Of a stretch of 64,000 nucleotides of DNA, positions 18,311-27,543 are shown one piece after another. How positions within the stretch are numbered: the stretch's first letter is position 1; each line of letters starts with the position of its first letter. A program made the translations under genes and the position numbers. The stretch spans positions 1-64,000 of the forward strand of contig JAGBSH010000029.1 of assembly GCA_017631885.1 (NCBI GenBank), given 5' to 3'. The stretch is from Fibrobacteraceae bacterium. GTDB lineage: Bacteria > Fibrobacterota > Fibrobacteria > Fibrobacterales > Fibrobacteraceae. The notes under the pieces were generated by a model. That model saw only the letters and a list, made by a program, of their open reading frames with translations. It was not told where the DNA came from and searched no databases.

Positions 18311-19810
18311 ATGAATAACAAAATCTTTTTGCTTTTAAATTCTCTTGTATTTATTGCTTGTTCTTCTACAACACATCAAACACAAACTTCTACAAACATT
18401 CCTAAACAAGAACCGATTGCTATTGACACTCAAGTAGTAAACAAGAGTTCTCTCCCAAATTCCTACAAAGACATTCAATTTCCGGAATTTAAATACACGG
18501 CACCAGACCCATTAGCGTATCGTGCAGAGATTTCAGAAAATATTATTGGATACATCATTCAAGATTCATCACTCCCGCTTTCTTCTCTCTACGTTATTTT
18601 TGAAGAATCAACAAATCCAAAAACAAAAGAAGAAATTGCTTCCAAAGAATTACTTTCTGGAATGTTCCGCCGTGGAGGCTCTTTAAAAAATTCTGTGCAA
18701 GTAATTGACGATTCTTTAGAATTTATCAGTGCTAGTATTTCTGGAGGTGTTTCTGCTAGAAAATCATTCTTTTCGGTAAACACCCTTTCTAGAAACTTTG
18801 AAGAAACCGCTTTACTTGCAAGAGAAATTTTTACAACTCCTGCTTTTGATTCTGCCAGTTTAGAAATTCAAAAAACAGCTGCAATCACTGCTTATGAAAG
18901 GCGTTACGATACTCCTAGTGCTGTTTTATCTGCGTTAAAAACAAAAGTCAATTACGTTAATTCGCCAAGACTTTGGGATGCAAATTTAGACGAATACAAG
19001 AGTGTATCACAAAAAGAACTCATAAAATACGGCAACGGCTTATTTAACCCTAAAAAAATTATTTTTGCTTTTTCTGGAAACATTTCAAGAGATAGCGCTA
19101 TACAATTTTTCAAATCTTATTTTGCAGATTGGAAAGTAAAAGAAAAGACTGTTATTGATTCTGCAGAAACAATCAAACTGCTACGCAAGCCTGGGATATT
19201 CGCTGTTGAACGCCCAGTAACTCAAGCTAATATTTCATTAAACCAGCCCTTTTTAAAACGCCCACACCCAGATTATTACCCAGCAGCACTTGCTAGTTTT
19301 ATTCTTGGTGGTGGTGGTTTTTCTTCTCGTTTAACAACAAGAATCCGCTCTGATGAAGGCCTTGCTTACAGCGTTTATAGTTCTGTTGGCAATAGTTATT
19401 TTGATACGACTTTAACCACAATTGCTTTACAAACTAAAGCAGAACAAGCCCCTTATGCGATTCGTTTAATTCAAGAAGAAATCCAAAAACTAGCTACAGA
19501 AGGCCCTACAGAACAAGAACTTTTACTGGCGAAAAAAACTTTAATTGAAAGTTTACCAAGCCTTTTTGCTACTCCTGAAGATATTGTTATAAATTTTGCT
19601 GAAGATGAATTTACTGGTAAAAAAACAGACCATTACCTAGAATATGTTCGTGAAATCGAAGCGGTTACAGCAGAACAAATTAAAATAATGATTGCTAAAT
19701 ATTTTGATTTTACTAAAATGACTATTTCTATTGTTGGCCCTAGTGATTCGTGGAAAGGTTTAGAAAATGTTGTAATTTTACCTTTAGACTCTTTGGAAAT
19801 TCGCCCATAA
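18311..19810 (+). CDS. M16-like lipoprotein, non-catalytic partner
   Basis: A 499-aa lipoprotein (lipobox FIAC). It has the M16 fold, but where the zinc motif should be the sequence reads SKELLSGMFRRGG, so it cannot bind zinc. The C-terminal half keeps GGGGFSSRLTTRIRSDEGLA followed by YSVYS, the Arg/Tyr region that in M16B heterodimers is contributed by the inactive subunit to the partner's active site. With the catalytic protein immediately upstream, a two-chain peptidase is likely, with this subunit providing the membrane anchor. The pairing is inferred from family biology. Confidence 0.85.
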   Translation: MNNKIFLLLNSLVFIACSSTTHQTQTSTNIPKQEPIAIDTQVVNKSSLPNSYKDIQFPEFKYTAPDPLAYRAEISENIIGYIIQDSSLPLSSLYVIFEESTNPKTKEEIASKELLSGMFRRGGSLKNSVQVIDDSLEFISASISGGVSARKSFFSVNTLSRNFEETALLAREIFTTPAFDSASLEIQKTAAITAYERRYDTPSAVLSALKTKVNYVNSPRLWDANLDEYKSVSQKELIKYGNGLFNPKKIIFAFSGNISRDSAIQFFKSYFADWKVKEKTVIDSAETIKLLRKPGIFAVERPVTQANISLNQPFLKRPHPDYYPAALASFILGGGGFSSRLTTRIRSDEGLAYSVYSSVGNSYFDTTLTTIALQTKAEQAPYAIRLIQEEIQKLATEGPTEQELLLAKKTLIESLPSLFATPEDIVINFAEDEFTGKKTDHYLEYVREIEAVTAEQIKIMIAKYFDFTKMTISIVGPSDSWKGLENVVILPLDSLEIRP

Positions 19811-20695
19811 ATGTTTAAAAAGAGCTTTGTAATTTTTATCATTTTTTTTGTTTCTTTCGCTTTTGCCAAAGAACCTATTTCGGCTTGCCCCGCCTTACAA
19901 CAATGTCTTGGAGTAACTCCCAAATATTGCTCACCTGAAAATTCAAAACCCAATAAAAAAATCAAATACGACCAAGAATTCTGTGCCCCTTTTAAAGAAC
20001 TTTCTTTAAGAGGACTTTCTTATGAAGACCCTATTGGGAAAATAATTTACACAGAACTTTCAAGTGAATATCGAGTTATTTATGAAAGCAAAGGTACTTT
20101 TAGTGCAACGCCTGCAATGATTTCATTTTTGTTTGATCACATGCCATTTACAGCTGAACTTATAAATGCTTATCAAGAATCTAGCTATAAACTTAAATAC
20201 AACACGCCCGATCAAAAATCTTTTTCAGGCACAAATGGTAGAAGTTTATCAGGAGATTTTATATGGGCTTTACAAGATAGCGCAAGCGTCAAAGAAAAAT
20301 TTAGATATGTTTTTTTAGGTTATGGCAGAGCCAAAGTTTTACGTTGGAGTTTATATGGAACGGCTATAGCGTTTTTAGACATGGACCCAATTTCTGAAAA
20401 TAAAATTGCATACAAATTAAGAGCTGTTGTTTTCCCTGGGAATTCCATTTTAAATTCCATTATGCAAATGAATGTTTTCAAGCATGTTGTAAACGAAAAA
20501 ATCAATCAAATTGTAAAAGATGTCGTTTCTTCAGCAAACCAATTTGCAAAAGGAGATAAAGTTCCTATTCAAACAATTTTCAAAACAAAATCGCCACAAG
20601 AAAAACAAACTTTGGAACTTTTCAAAGAAGTCGTCAATGGAAAACCCTGGACTCTGGGCGATGCTTTAAAAAAGGATAAATCTTATGGAAAATGA
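19811..20695 (+). CDS. exported protein of unknown function
   Basis: A 294-aa protein that starts directly after the M16-like stop. It has a signal peptide (FVIFIIFFVSFAFA), then a Cys-containing segment (CPALQQCLGVTPKYC) that may form disulfides, then an alpha/beta domain with an unusual block RSLSGDFIWALQDSASVKEK and no recognisable catalytic motif. It overlaps trmH by 11 bases. It could be a lipid- or ligand-binding protein, but I do not recognise the family. Probably part of the M16 operon. Confidence 0.6.
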   Translation: MFKKSFVIFIIFFVSFAFAKEPISACPALQQCLGVTPKYCSPENSKPNKKIKYDQEFCAPFKELSLRGLSYEDPIGKIIYTELSSEYRVIYESKGTFSATPAMISFLFDHMPFTAELINAYQESSYKLKYNTPDQKSFSGTNGRSLSGDFIWALQDSASVKEKFRYVFLGYGRAKVLRWSLYGTAIAFLDMDPISENKIAYKLRAVVFPGNSILNSIMQMNVFKHVVNEKINQIVKDVVSSANQFAKGDKVPIQTIFKTKSPQEKQTLELFKEVVNGKPWTLGDALKKDKSYGK

Positions 20696-21341
20696 AATTC
20701 AAACTTTAGATGAATTACTTGCTCAAGTAACTGAGCGGAGAAGAAATCTGTTGCAAGAAGTAGTTTCTAAACGCACCAGACATTTTTGCATGGTTTTAGA
20801 AGATCTCTTTGACCCGCACAATATTTCTGCTGTTATACGTACTGCAGAAGTTTTTGGCTTGCAAGATGTTCATATTATTGAAGAAGCGAACCCCTATAAA
20901 GTCAACAAGTCTATTTTGAAAGGTTCTTTTAAATGGATGTCTCTTTACCTTTACAAGAAAAGAAAAGCTTGTATGGAATCGTTAAGAGCAAAAGGTTATA
21001 AAATTGCTGTTGCAAGCACTAACACCAACAATTCCGTTTTAGATTTAGATTTAAGTACCCCAACAGCTTTTTATCTTGGAAGCGAATTTCATGGTAATCA
21101 CCCAGATACTTTAGCAAACGCTGATTATGAATTCAAGCTTCCTCAATATGGGATTACAGAATCTATGAATGTCTCGGTTGCTGGTGGCGTTCTTATGACT
21201 TATCTTGATGTATTTATGCAAAAAGAAGGTCGAGAAAAATTTACTTTACCACAAAAAGAACAAGAATCTTTGCTTTATTCTTGGTTAGACAGGCATATAA
21301 ATGGCATTGAAAACAACAGTCCTATAAAAAGGATTGAATAA
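20685..21341 (+). CDS. trmH: TrmH/SpoU-family RNA 2'-O-methyltransferase
   Basis: A 218-aa SPOUT methyltransferase. Motif 1 is DPHNISAVIRTAEVFGL, motif 2 is AFYLGSEFHGNHPDTL, and motif 3 is GITESMNVSVAGGVLM, which forms the trefoil knot and S-adenosylmethionine site. An N-terminal RRRNLLQEVVSKRTRH segment and the size fit TrmH, which methylates G18 of tRNA, better than the larger rRNA enzymes. The exact target remains an inference. It overlaps the preceding exported protein gene by 11 bases. Confidence 0.85.
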   Translation: MENEIQTLDELLAQVTERRRNLLQEVVSKRTRHFCMVLEDLFDPHNISAVIRTAEVFGLQDVHIIEEANPYKVNKSILKGSFKWMSLYLYKKRKACMESLRAKGYKIAVASTNTNNSVLDLDLSTPTAFYLGSEFHGNHPDTLANADYEFKLPQYGITESMNVSVAGGVLMTYLDVFMQKEGREKFTLPQKEQESLLYSWLDRHINGIENNSPIKRIE

Positions 21342-21413
21342 AACGCCTTTTATGGCTATCCCTATTTTTTTTATTGTTCTCTTTTAAAAAGAAAAATTTA
21401 GATTTAGAACAAG

Positions 21414-22322
21414 ATGAAGAAAAATTCCTCGCTCTATTTTGTTGTTGGTCTAGTTGTTTTATTAGCCATAGTCATTCTTGTTTTCGGAATGCTCTTTTTG
21501 AATGATAAAGATCCTAGAACCAAATACAATACTTTCTATTTGCGATTCCCGCAAGTTTCCACATTAGCACTAGATGACCCTGTTAAAGTGAATGGTGTTA
21601 AATTAGGCAAAGTTGAAACCATTAAACTTTCTGGCCATCGCGTTACCGTGCGAATCCAACTTCACACCGATGTCAAAATCCCAAAAGATTCTGAAATCCG
21701 CGTTCAAAACATTGGTATTATGGGTGAACGTCAAATTGGTATGATTCTTGGAGACAAAGACGAATATTTCAACCCTAATGATACTATCGTAGGTCAATTT
21801 GATGCTGGTATTGCTGAAGCTTTAGGACTTGCAGGGGAAGTTTGCGACAGCACAATGGTTCTTATACAATCCGTTAAAAATGTTTTAGACAGCACAATTG
21901 CACACCCTGAATTTCAAGGCCGTTTCACAACAATCTTATCTAAAGCAGAAAATATTGAAGATAGACTTATTAAAGTGGTTAAAGAAACAGACCCTCAGCT
22001 CAAGAAAAGCCTTGCTAGTTTAAATGACGCAACAGGTAAAGTCAATACTCTTTTAGACGAGGTTAAACAACCTATAGACAATCTCTTTGCAGGGACCGAT
22101 TCTCTTGTATCAGATGCATCAGTTCTTTTACAGAACTTAGACGACGTGACAAAACGCCTTAACGATTTAACACAGAAACTTGAAACCAAAGATAACACAG
22201 CTGGTATTTTGTTAAATGACAGACAATTGCATGACGATTTAGTCAAGACAGTGCGGTCTGCGGATAGTCTTTTCCGTATTATTTTACAAGACGGCTTAGA
22301 TATCAATGTGGATATTTTCTGA
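21414..22322 (+). CDS. MCE/MlaD-family lipid-transport protein
   Basis: A 302-aa protein with one N-terminal membrane anchor (about 8-29), an MCE domain (about 38-115, LDDPVKVNGVKLGKVETI) and a long helical C-terminus (about 150-290) rich in Leu and Asp. MCE proteins form periplasmic hexamers that carry lipids between membranes, usually with an MlaE permease and MlaF ATPase. Neither is adjacent here. It lies 7 bases upstream of ptsH. Confidence 0.88.
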   Translation: MKKNSSLYFVVGLVVLLAIVILVFGMLFLNDKDPRTKYNTFYLRFPQVSTLALDDPVKVNGVKLGKVETIKLSGHRVTVRIQLHTDVKIPKDSEIRVQNIGIMGERQIGMILGDKDEYFNPNDTIVGQFDAGIAEALGLAGEVCDSTMVLIQSVKNVLDSTIAHPEFQGRFTTILSKAENIEDRLIKVVKETDPQLKKSLASLNDATGKVNTLLDEVKQPIDNLFAGTDSLVSDASVLLQNLDDVTKRLNDLTQKLETKDNTAGILLNDRQLHDDLVKTVRSADSLFRIILQDGLDINVDIF

Positions 22323-22329
22323 GGTATTT

Positions 22330-22602
22330 ATGATTTCGCGTTCATTAGTTGTTACGAACAAATTAGGAATCCATGCTAGACCTGCTGGAATGATTGTTGA
22401 TTTAACCGCTCAAATGAAAAGTAACATTACTTTTATTTTTGAAGGCACTCGAGCAAATGCCAAAAGTATTTTAAATGTGATGATGCTCGCTGTACCTCCA
22501 GGAGCCTCGTTAGACATTGAAATCGATGGTGAAGACGAAGAAGAAGCATTCTGCAAGTTGGAGCAATTATTCAATGACAACTTCAACGAAGAACCAGCCT
22601 AA
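22330..22602 (+). CDS. ptsH: phosphocarrier protein HPr
   Basis: A 90-aa HPr. The phospho-accepting His15 is in GIHARPA, and the regulatory Ser46 is present in NAKSILNVM, so it could be controlled by an HPr kinase. I use the ATG at 22330, which gives the standard HPr N-terminus; an earlier in-frame ATG at 22306 would add eight atypical residues and overlap the MCE gene. No sugar-specific EII component is visible in the window. Overlaps ptsI by 29 bases. Confidence 0.93.
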   Translation: MISRSLVVTNKLGIHARPAGMIVDLTAQMKSNITFIFEGTRANAKSILNVMMLAVPPGASLDIEIDGEDEEEAFCKLEQLFNDNFNEEPA

Positions 22603-24379
22603 ATCAGTGCGCTATGTTATTAACGGATTAGCTACTTCTCCTGGCTATGCCATGGGAAAAGTCCGTAAAATTTCAATTCGAGAATTTTCCATTGTAGAAG
22701 AATTTATCACAGAAGATTCTGTTGAAAATGAACTTAGACTTTTTCAACAAACAATGGAAAAAACATTTAAAGAAATTTCAAAAATTAAAGAATCTACTCT
22801 TGATCGAGTTGGACAAAACGAAGCTAGAATTTTTGACTCTCATTTAATGATGCTCAAAGACCCATCTTTGATGGGACCAATTCTTGACAGCGTAAAAAAA
22901 GAGCATAAATCTCTTCGTTGGTCTATACATGTTGTTATCACAAAACTTATTCAACAATTTGAAAGTATTGATTCTGAAATGATGCGTGAAAGAGCAATGG
23001 ATTTAAGAGACCTTTACAACAGGATTCTTTCCATTCTCGATGATTCAGTCCCAACATTTTCTTCAGAACAATTTTCAGAACCTATTATTTTTGTAGGGCA
23101 CGAACTTACACCAAGCACTTTAATTGGTTTGCCAGCCAATAGCGTTTTAGCGTTTGCTACAGATTCTGGCGGAAAAACCAGCCATGCCTCTATTTTAGCT
23201 CGAGCCATGCAAGTGCCATCTGTTTCTGGGTTAAGAAACATTTCTATTCTAGCTCACGATGGCGATACCATGATTGTAGATGGTACTTTAGGCATTATCA
23301 TTTTAAACCCAAACGAAGAAGATATTGCCGATTACCATAACAAGCAAGATATTTATCGTTTGCAACAACGAGAACTTTTTACCATGCGCCAATTAGAACC
23401 TATGACGCGCGATGGGAAGTTCATTACTTTGCATGCAAACATTGAATTACCTCAAGAAGCTGAAAAAGTCCAGGATTTTGGAGCTACAGGAATCGGCTTA
23501 TATCGTTCTGAATTTTTATTCTTCGGTTCGTCTTTACCTACAAGACAAGAACAATGTGAAGCTTATAAACATATTTTAAATTCTCTTGCGCCAAACCCTG
23601 TTACCATACGCACTCTTGATTCTGGTGGCGATAAACTCGTTTCTGAACTTTCTTTATCAAACGAAGCAAACCCTTTTATGGGCTGGCGTTCCATTCGCGT
23701 TTGTCTTGACCGAGAAGAACTTTTCAAAGACCAATTAAAGGCTTTATTACAAGCTAACGAAAAAGGCAATCTGCGTATATTGTTGCCAATGATTTCTGGG
23801 TTACCAGAGCTTAGAAAATCAAAAGAGTATATAAAAACTTGTTTAGCAGAATTAGCCGAAGAAGGTATTGAATGCCCATCTGTAGAAATCGGCATTATGA
23901 TTGAAGTGCCTGCCGCTGTAATGCAAGTAGAGCAATTAGCGAAAGAAGCTGATTTCTTCAGTATAGGAACTAACGATTTAATCCAATTTACACTCGCTGT
24001 AGACCGAAGCAATGAAATGATTGCAGATATGTTCCAGCCTCACCACCCTGCCATTCTGAATATGATTTACAACACAGTTATAGCCGCTCACAAAGAAGGC
24101 ATTCCTGTTGCTGTTTGTGGTGAAATGAGCGCAGATCCATTCAGCATATTACTGCTTATTGGACTTGGTGTCGATGAATTATCTATGACACCATGGAGCA
24201 TTATGGAAGCAAAAAAAATTATCCGCTCTATAAATTACGAAGATGTAAATGAAATTGCTTTACGCACTCTTCGCTTTGATGATGCAGCAAGTGTTGATTC
24301 ATTTTTACACCAACGTTTTGCCCAAGCCTTTGCTGATTTAGGCATCACGAGCTACGTTCCTGCACAAAAATTAAATTAA
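22574..24379 (+). CDS. ptsI: PTS enzyme I (phosphoenolpyruvate-protein phosphotransferase)
   Basis: A 601-aa enzyme I. The phospho-His204 site lies in GGKTSHASILARAM; the PEP-binding domain has LYRSEFLFF, TLDSGGDK, GTNDLIQFTLAVDR and the active-site Cys block AVCGEMSADP. I chose the ATG at 22574 because the homology begins just after it (VRYVINGLATSPG); an ATG at 22517 would add 19 basic, unrelated residues. It phosphorylates HPr using phosphoenolpyruvate. With HPr Ser46 but no EII genes nearby, a regulatory rather than sugar-uptake role is possible. Confidence 0.95.
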   Translation: MTTSTKNQPKSVRYVINGLATSPGYAMGKVRKISIREFSIVEEFITEDSVENELRLFQQTMEKTFKEISKIKESTLDRVGQNEARIFDSHLMMLKDPSLMGPILDSVKKEHKSLRWSIHVVITKLIQQFESIDSEMMRERAMDLRDLYNRILSILDDSVPTFSSEQFSEPIIFVGHELTPSTLIGLPANSVLAFATDSGGKTSHASILARAMQVPSVSGLRNISILAHDGDTMIVDGTLGIIILNPNEEDIADYHNKQDIYRLQQRELFTMRQLEPMTRDGKFITLHANIELPQEAEKVQDFGATGIGLYRSEFLFFGSSLPTRQEQCEAYKHILNSLAPNPVTIRTLDSGGDKLVSELSLSNEANPFMGWRSIRVCLDREELFKDQLKALLQANEKGNLRILLPMISGLPELRKSKEYIKTCLAELAEEGIECPSVEIGIMIEVPAAVMQVEQLAKEADFFSIGTNDLIQFTLAVDRSNEMIADMFQPHHPAILNMIYNTVIAAHKEGIPVAVCGEMSADPFSILLLIGLGVDELSMTPWSIMEAKKIIRSINYEDVNEIALRTLRFDDAASVDSFLHQRFAQAFADLGITSYVPAQKLN

Positions 24380-24396
24380 GTCTTTTATAGGTTCTT

Positions 24397-26634
24397 ATGC
24401 TGATTCAAAGGTTTTCTTTTTGCCTAATATTTTTCTTTTTACTTTCGTTTTCTTTTGCACAAGATTCTCTAGAGCAAATTCTACCTGAACAATTTCAGAA
24501 TAAAGTTCTCAGACAAACACGCTTAGAAAAAATCTCTCAAGATTCTGCTGTACCTTCTGAACAGAGAGCCTTTGCCAAAGCGGCGTCTCTTTATTATGCT
24601 GAAAAATGGGAAGCAGCCAGTGCTGAATATGAAAATCTGTTAAAAAAAGATTCTCTTGCAGGTGACATTCTTTTACGCCTTGCTGAAATTCAATTGCAAC
24701 TTGGTGACTACAATAAATTAAGACAAATCCTTTTACGTTCTAGTAATTTTTTAACAACGCCATCGTGGGAAAAGAAAGCTTTACTTTTACGAACACAAGC
24801 ATCTCTTTTAGATTCAACTCTTTCCGAAAAAGATAAAGTTGACTCTGCAGCACTTTTTCTAAACAAGTTTTCAAAAAGTAATGAAGCGACCGCTATTCGT
24901 TATCAATATGCAAGATATTCTGAAGCTATTGGAAATAAAAAACAAGCTAAACGCGCTTATTTAAGAGTTCTTGCCGCTGGTTATAACCCAAAAGATTCCA
25001 CATTCAATGCTGTTCGTCGCTTAAGAACAGATTCCGAAGAAGAAACTGTAGAAGAAAAATGGGCTTATTCACAAATTGTTTGTAAAAATGGATCTCAAAA
25101 AGAATGCCTTGAATTGATTGATTCAGTACTCGCTTTAGATTCTTTAAATGCTCCGCAAAAAGATTCTGTTTTAGAAACTCACGAAGATTCTATTTTATTC
25201 AAACTCCCTAAAAGCCATTTTGATTTAGACACTAGAAAAAAAATATGGGAACGGAGAGCTGTCGCCCTTCGAGGAATCGAAAAATTCGATGAATCTTATA
25301 AACAGTTTCGCTTTTTAATTGATTCAGTAGAAACAAAAGCGTTATGGATTCAATCTGCAATAAAACTCTTGCGAAAAGATGAAGAAAAAAATGCCAAAGC
25401 CATTGCTGAATTAGATTCTTTATTAGAAGAAGTTAATAAGTATGGAAATGAAAATGCCAACAACCTTTGGTTACGCGGTTTTGAATTTGAACAAAAGAAA
25501 AAATATGAAAAAGCTATCGCTTGCTATAAAAAGCTATCTCATGCAAAATTCGGTTCTAATAAAAAAAGACAATGGGCTATGTTCCGCATAGGCTTAATTT
25601 ATTTAAAACAAAACCAATACGAAAAAGCAATAGACGCCTTTAGCCAAGCTTCTAAACTTCCATTCACTTGGAGTGCAAGTGGAGCAAGAATGTTTCTTGG
25701 CGATTCTTATTTAGCCTTAGGAAACGATTCTTTAGCTAGAGAAGCTTATTTAGATTGCATAAAAGATTTTCCTTTAGGTTATTACGCTCACAGAAGCCGC
25801 ACAAAACTTCTAGAAGCAAAATTATTAGAAAAAGACAAAATTCCACTTGCAACTGGCAAACCGCTTTCTGAAAACGAAACGGTTCAATGGATAAAAAAAC
25901 AGCAGAAAAAAACAGGCAGTTATTCAGAAGAAACGTTCCTTCAAGTTAAAAAACTTATGGATTATGGGTTTATAGAATCTGCATACCAACTTTTCCAAAG
26001 TGAATATTCTAAAAATTCGAAACGACTTGATTTTTTATATGCTTACGGAAAACTCTTTTTAGAAGCAAACGAAGTAGCACAAGCTTACCGCTTAGCAAGA
26101 GCATTCCAAAATAAAATTGATAGAAAAGTTTTAGCCAATGCTCCAGTTTCTGTTTTGCAATTCCTTTACCCATTACCTTATAAAGAACGCGTTTTTGCAA
26201 AAGCAGATTCTGCTATCGACCCTTACTTTGTCTATAGTGTAATGCGACAAGAATCTATTTTTGATTTTCAAATCACTTCACCTGTCGGCGCTTGCGGATT
26301 ACTCCAAATTATGCCAGCTACAGGGAAAACTCTTGCTGAACTAGAAGGCATAAAAAATTTCACTCCGAACATGCTTTACAATGCTTACTTAAACATTCGT
26401 TTAGGCATTCGTTATCTGATAGACTTAAAACAAGAATATCAAAATGATTACATGTATGTTTTAGGAAATTACAATGCTGGACCAAAACCAACTAAGCGCT
26501 GGCAAAAAGCAGGCGAAGGAGTTTCTTGGGATTTGCGTGCCGAAGACATCAGTTATTGGGAAACAAGAGATTACGTAAAACGCGTTATGGGTAATTATTG
26601 GATTTACCGAGAAATATGGAAAGGTAGCCTTTAA
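24397..26634 (+). CDS. soluble lytic transglycosylase (Slt type) with TPR-like domain
   Basis: A 745-aa exported protein. Signal peptide (FCLIFFFLLSFSFA), then some 550 residues of helical TPR-like repeats, then an SLT domain with catalytic Glu619 in MRQESIFD, GLLQIMPATG and the NYNAGP block. It cleaves peptidoglycan glycan strands with formation of anhydro-muramic acid. The arrangement matches Slt70-type enzymes, although the repeat domain is longer than in E. coli Slt70. Follows ptsI by 17 bases and precedes an EamA transporter by 8. Confidence 0.9.
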   Translation: MLIQRFSFCLIFFFLLSFSFAQDSLEQILPEQFQNKVLRQTRLEKISQDSAVPSEQRAFAKAASLYYAEKWEAASAEYENLLKKDSLAGDILLRLAEIQLQLGDYNKLRQILLRSSNFLTTPSWEKKALLLRTQASLLDSTLSEKDKVDSAALFLNKFSKSNEATAIRYQYARYSEAIGNKKQAKRAYLRVLAAGYNPKDSTFNAVRRLRTDSEEETVEEKWAYSQIVCKNGSQKECLELIDSVLALDSLNAPQKDSVLETHEDSILFKLPKSHFDLDTRKKIWERRAVALRGIEKFDESYKQFRFLIDSVETKALWIQSAIKLLRKDEEKNAKAIAELDSLLEEVNKYGNENANNLWLRGFEFEQKKKYEKAIACYKKLSHAKFGSNKKRQWAMFRIGLIYLKQNQYEKAIDAFSQASKLPFTWSASGARMFLGDSYLALGNDSLAREAYLDCIKDFPLGYYAHRSRTKLLEAKLLEKDKIPLATGKPLSENETVQWIKKQQKKTGSYSEETFLQVKKLMDYGFIESAYQLFQSEYSKNSKRLDFLYAYGKLFLEANEVAQAYRLARAFQNKIDRKVLANAPVSVLQFLYPLPYKERVFAKADSAIDPYFVYSVMRQESIFDFQITSPVGACGLLQIMPATGKTLAELEGIKNFTPNMLYNAYLNIRLGIRYLIDLKQEYQNDYMYVLGNYNAGPKPTKRWQKAGEGVSWDLRAEDISYWETRDYVKRVMGNYWIYREIWKGSL

Positions 26635-26642
26635 GAGGGTAT

Positions 26643-27476
26643 ATGTTATTTTTTGTTCTAACTCTTGGTGCTGCACTTTGTTTTGCAATAGGAAACATCC
26701 TAGAAAAGTCAGGTATTTCTTGTAGTGTCAAAAAAGCTTCTCTAAAGCAACCATTACAATTTTGCAAATACGTTTTAAAAAATTTCCATTGGTGGGCTGG
26801 AATCTGCTTTTCTGCTATAGCAACGATTGGCTATTACATTGCTATGGCAAAATACGATTTAAGTCTTGTGCAACCAATGATGGTTTTAAACCCAGTACTT
26901 ACAGCTCTTTTTGGATTTTGGTTTTTAAAAGAATTATTAACGAAACGAATTGTGGCGGCTATTTTATGTGTTTTAACAGGCTTACTTCTTTCTTCTAAAA
27001 ATGCCGCACAAAATACTGGCACTCAAGATATTTTTTCTCTTTGGATTTTTTGCTTAATTGTTGTAGGCATTGTTTTAATTTTCAGATCTCTTCATAAAGA
27101 CCCAGAAGCTAGCGATTCTTTGATTATTGGAGCGGGCTTTGGTGTTTCTGCTGCTTTTTATAAAAGCCTCGCTATGGATTTTATGCTAGACAATGTAACG
27201 ATTTCTATGTTACCATCTCTTTTAATTGATTTTAGAACTCTAGCTTACATTGTTCTCTATGGCATTGCATTTCTTTATTCTCAAATTGCTTTTACTCGTG
27301 GGCGTGCTTTATACATTATCCCTTTCAGTGCCGCAATAGGAGCTGTTTTACCTATTCTTGCCGGAGCATTTGTTTTTGGCGAAAACTTTCCTATTTCAAA
27401 AATTATTTCGGTTTCTCTCGTTTTGATAGGTTCATTTTTATTCATTGTAAAAAGACCTTCAAAAAAATCCAAATAA
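26643..27476 (+). CDS. EamA/DMT-superfamily transporter
   Basis: A 277-aa membrane protein with about ten hydrophobic segments arranged as two EamA halves, each ending in a conserved F-x-x-E-type loop (GFWFLKELLTK and FVFGENFPISK). Members export or exchange small metabolites such as amino acids or nucleotide sugars. The substrate cannot be predicted. The N-terminal half begins ILEKSGISCSVKKASLK, a longer first loop than usual. It ends before a strong bidirectional terminator. Confidence 0.8.
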   Translation: MLFFVLTLGAALCFAIGNILEKSGISCSVKKASLKQPLQFCKYVLKNFHWWAGICFSAIATIGYYIAMAKYDLSLVQPMMVLNPVLTALFGFWFLKELLTKRIVAAILCVLTGLLLSSKNAAQNTGTQDIFSLWIFCLIVVGIVLIFRSLHKDPEASDSLIIGAGFGVSAAFYKSLAMDFMLDNVTISMLPSLLIDFRTLAYIVLYGIAFLYSQIAFTRGRALYIIPFSAAIGAVLPILAGAFVFGENFPISKIISVSLVLIGSFLFIVKRPSKKSK

Positions 27477-27484
27477 TTTTACGC

Positions 27485-27518
27485 AAAAAAAAGACAAGCG
27501 ATTATTCACTTGTCTTTT
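27485..27518. terminator. bidirectional rho-independent terminator
   Basis: A 10-bp stem (AAAAGACAAG / CTTGTCTTTT, 10-base loop) with A-run on the left and T-run on the right separates the convergent EamA and manC genes. Confidence 0.85.
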
Positions 27519-27543
27519 AAATTTCAGAACAAATATTACGAAC

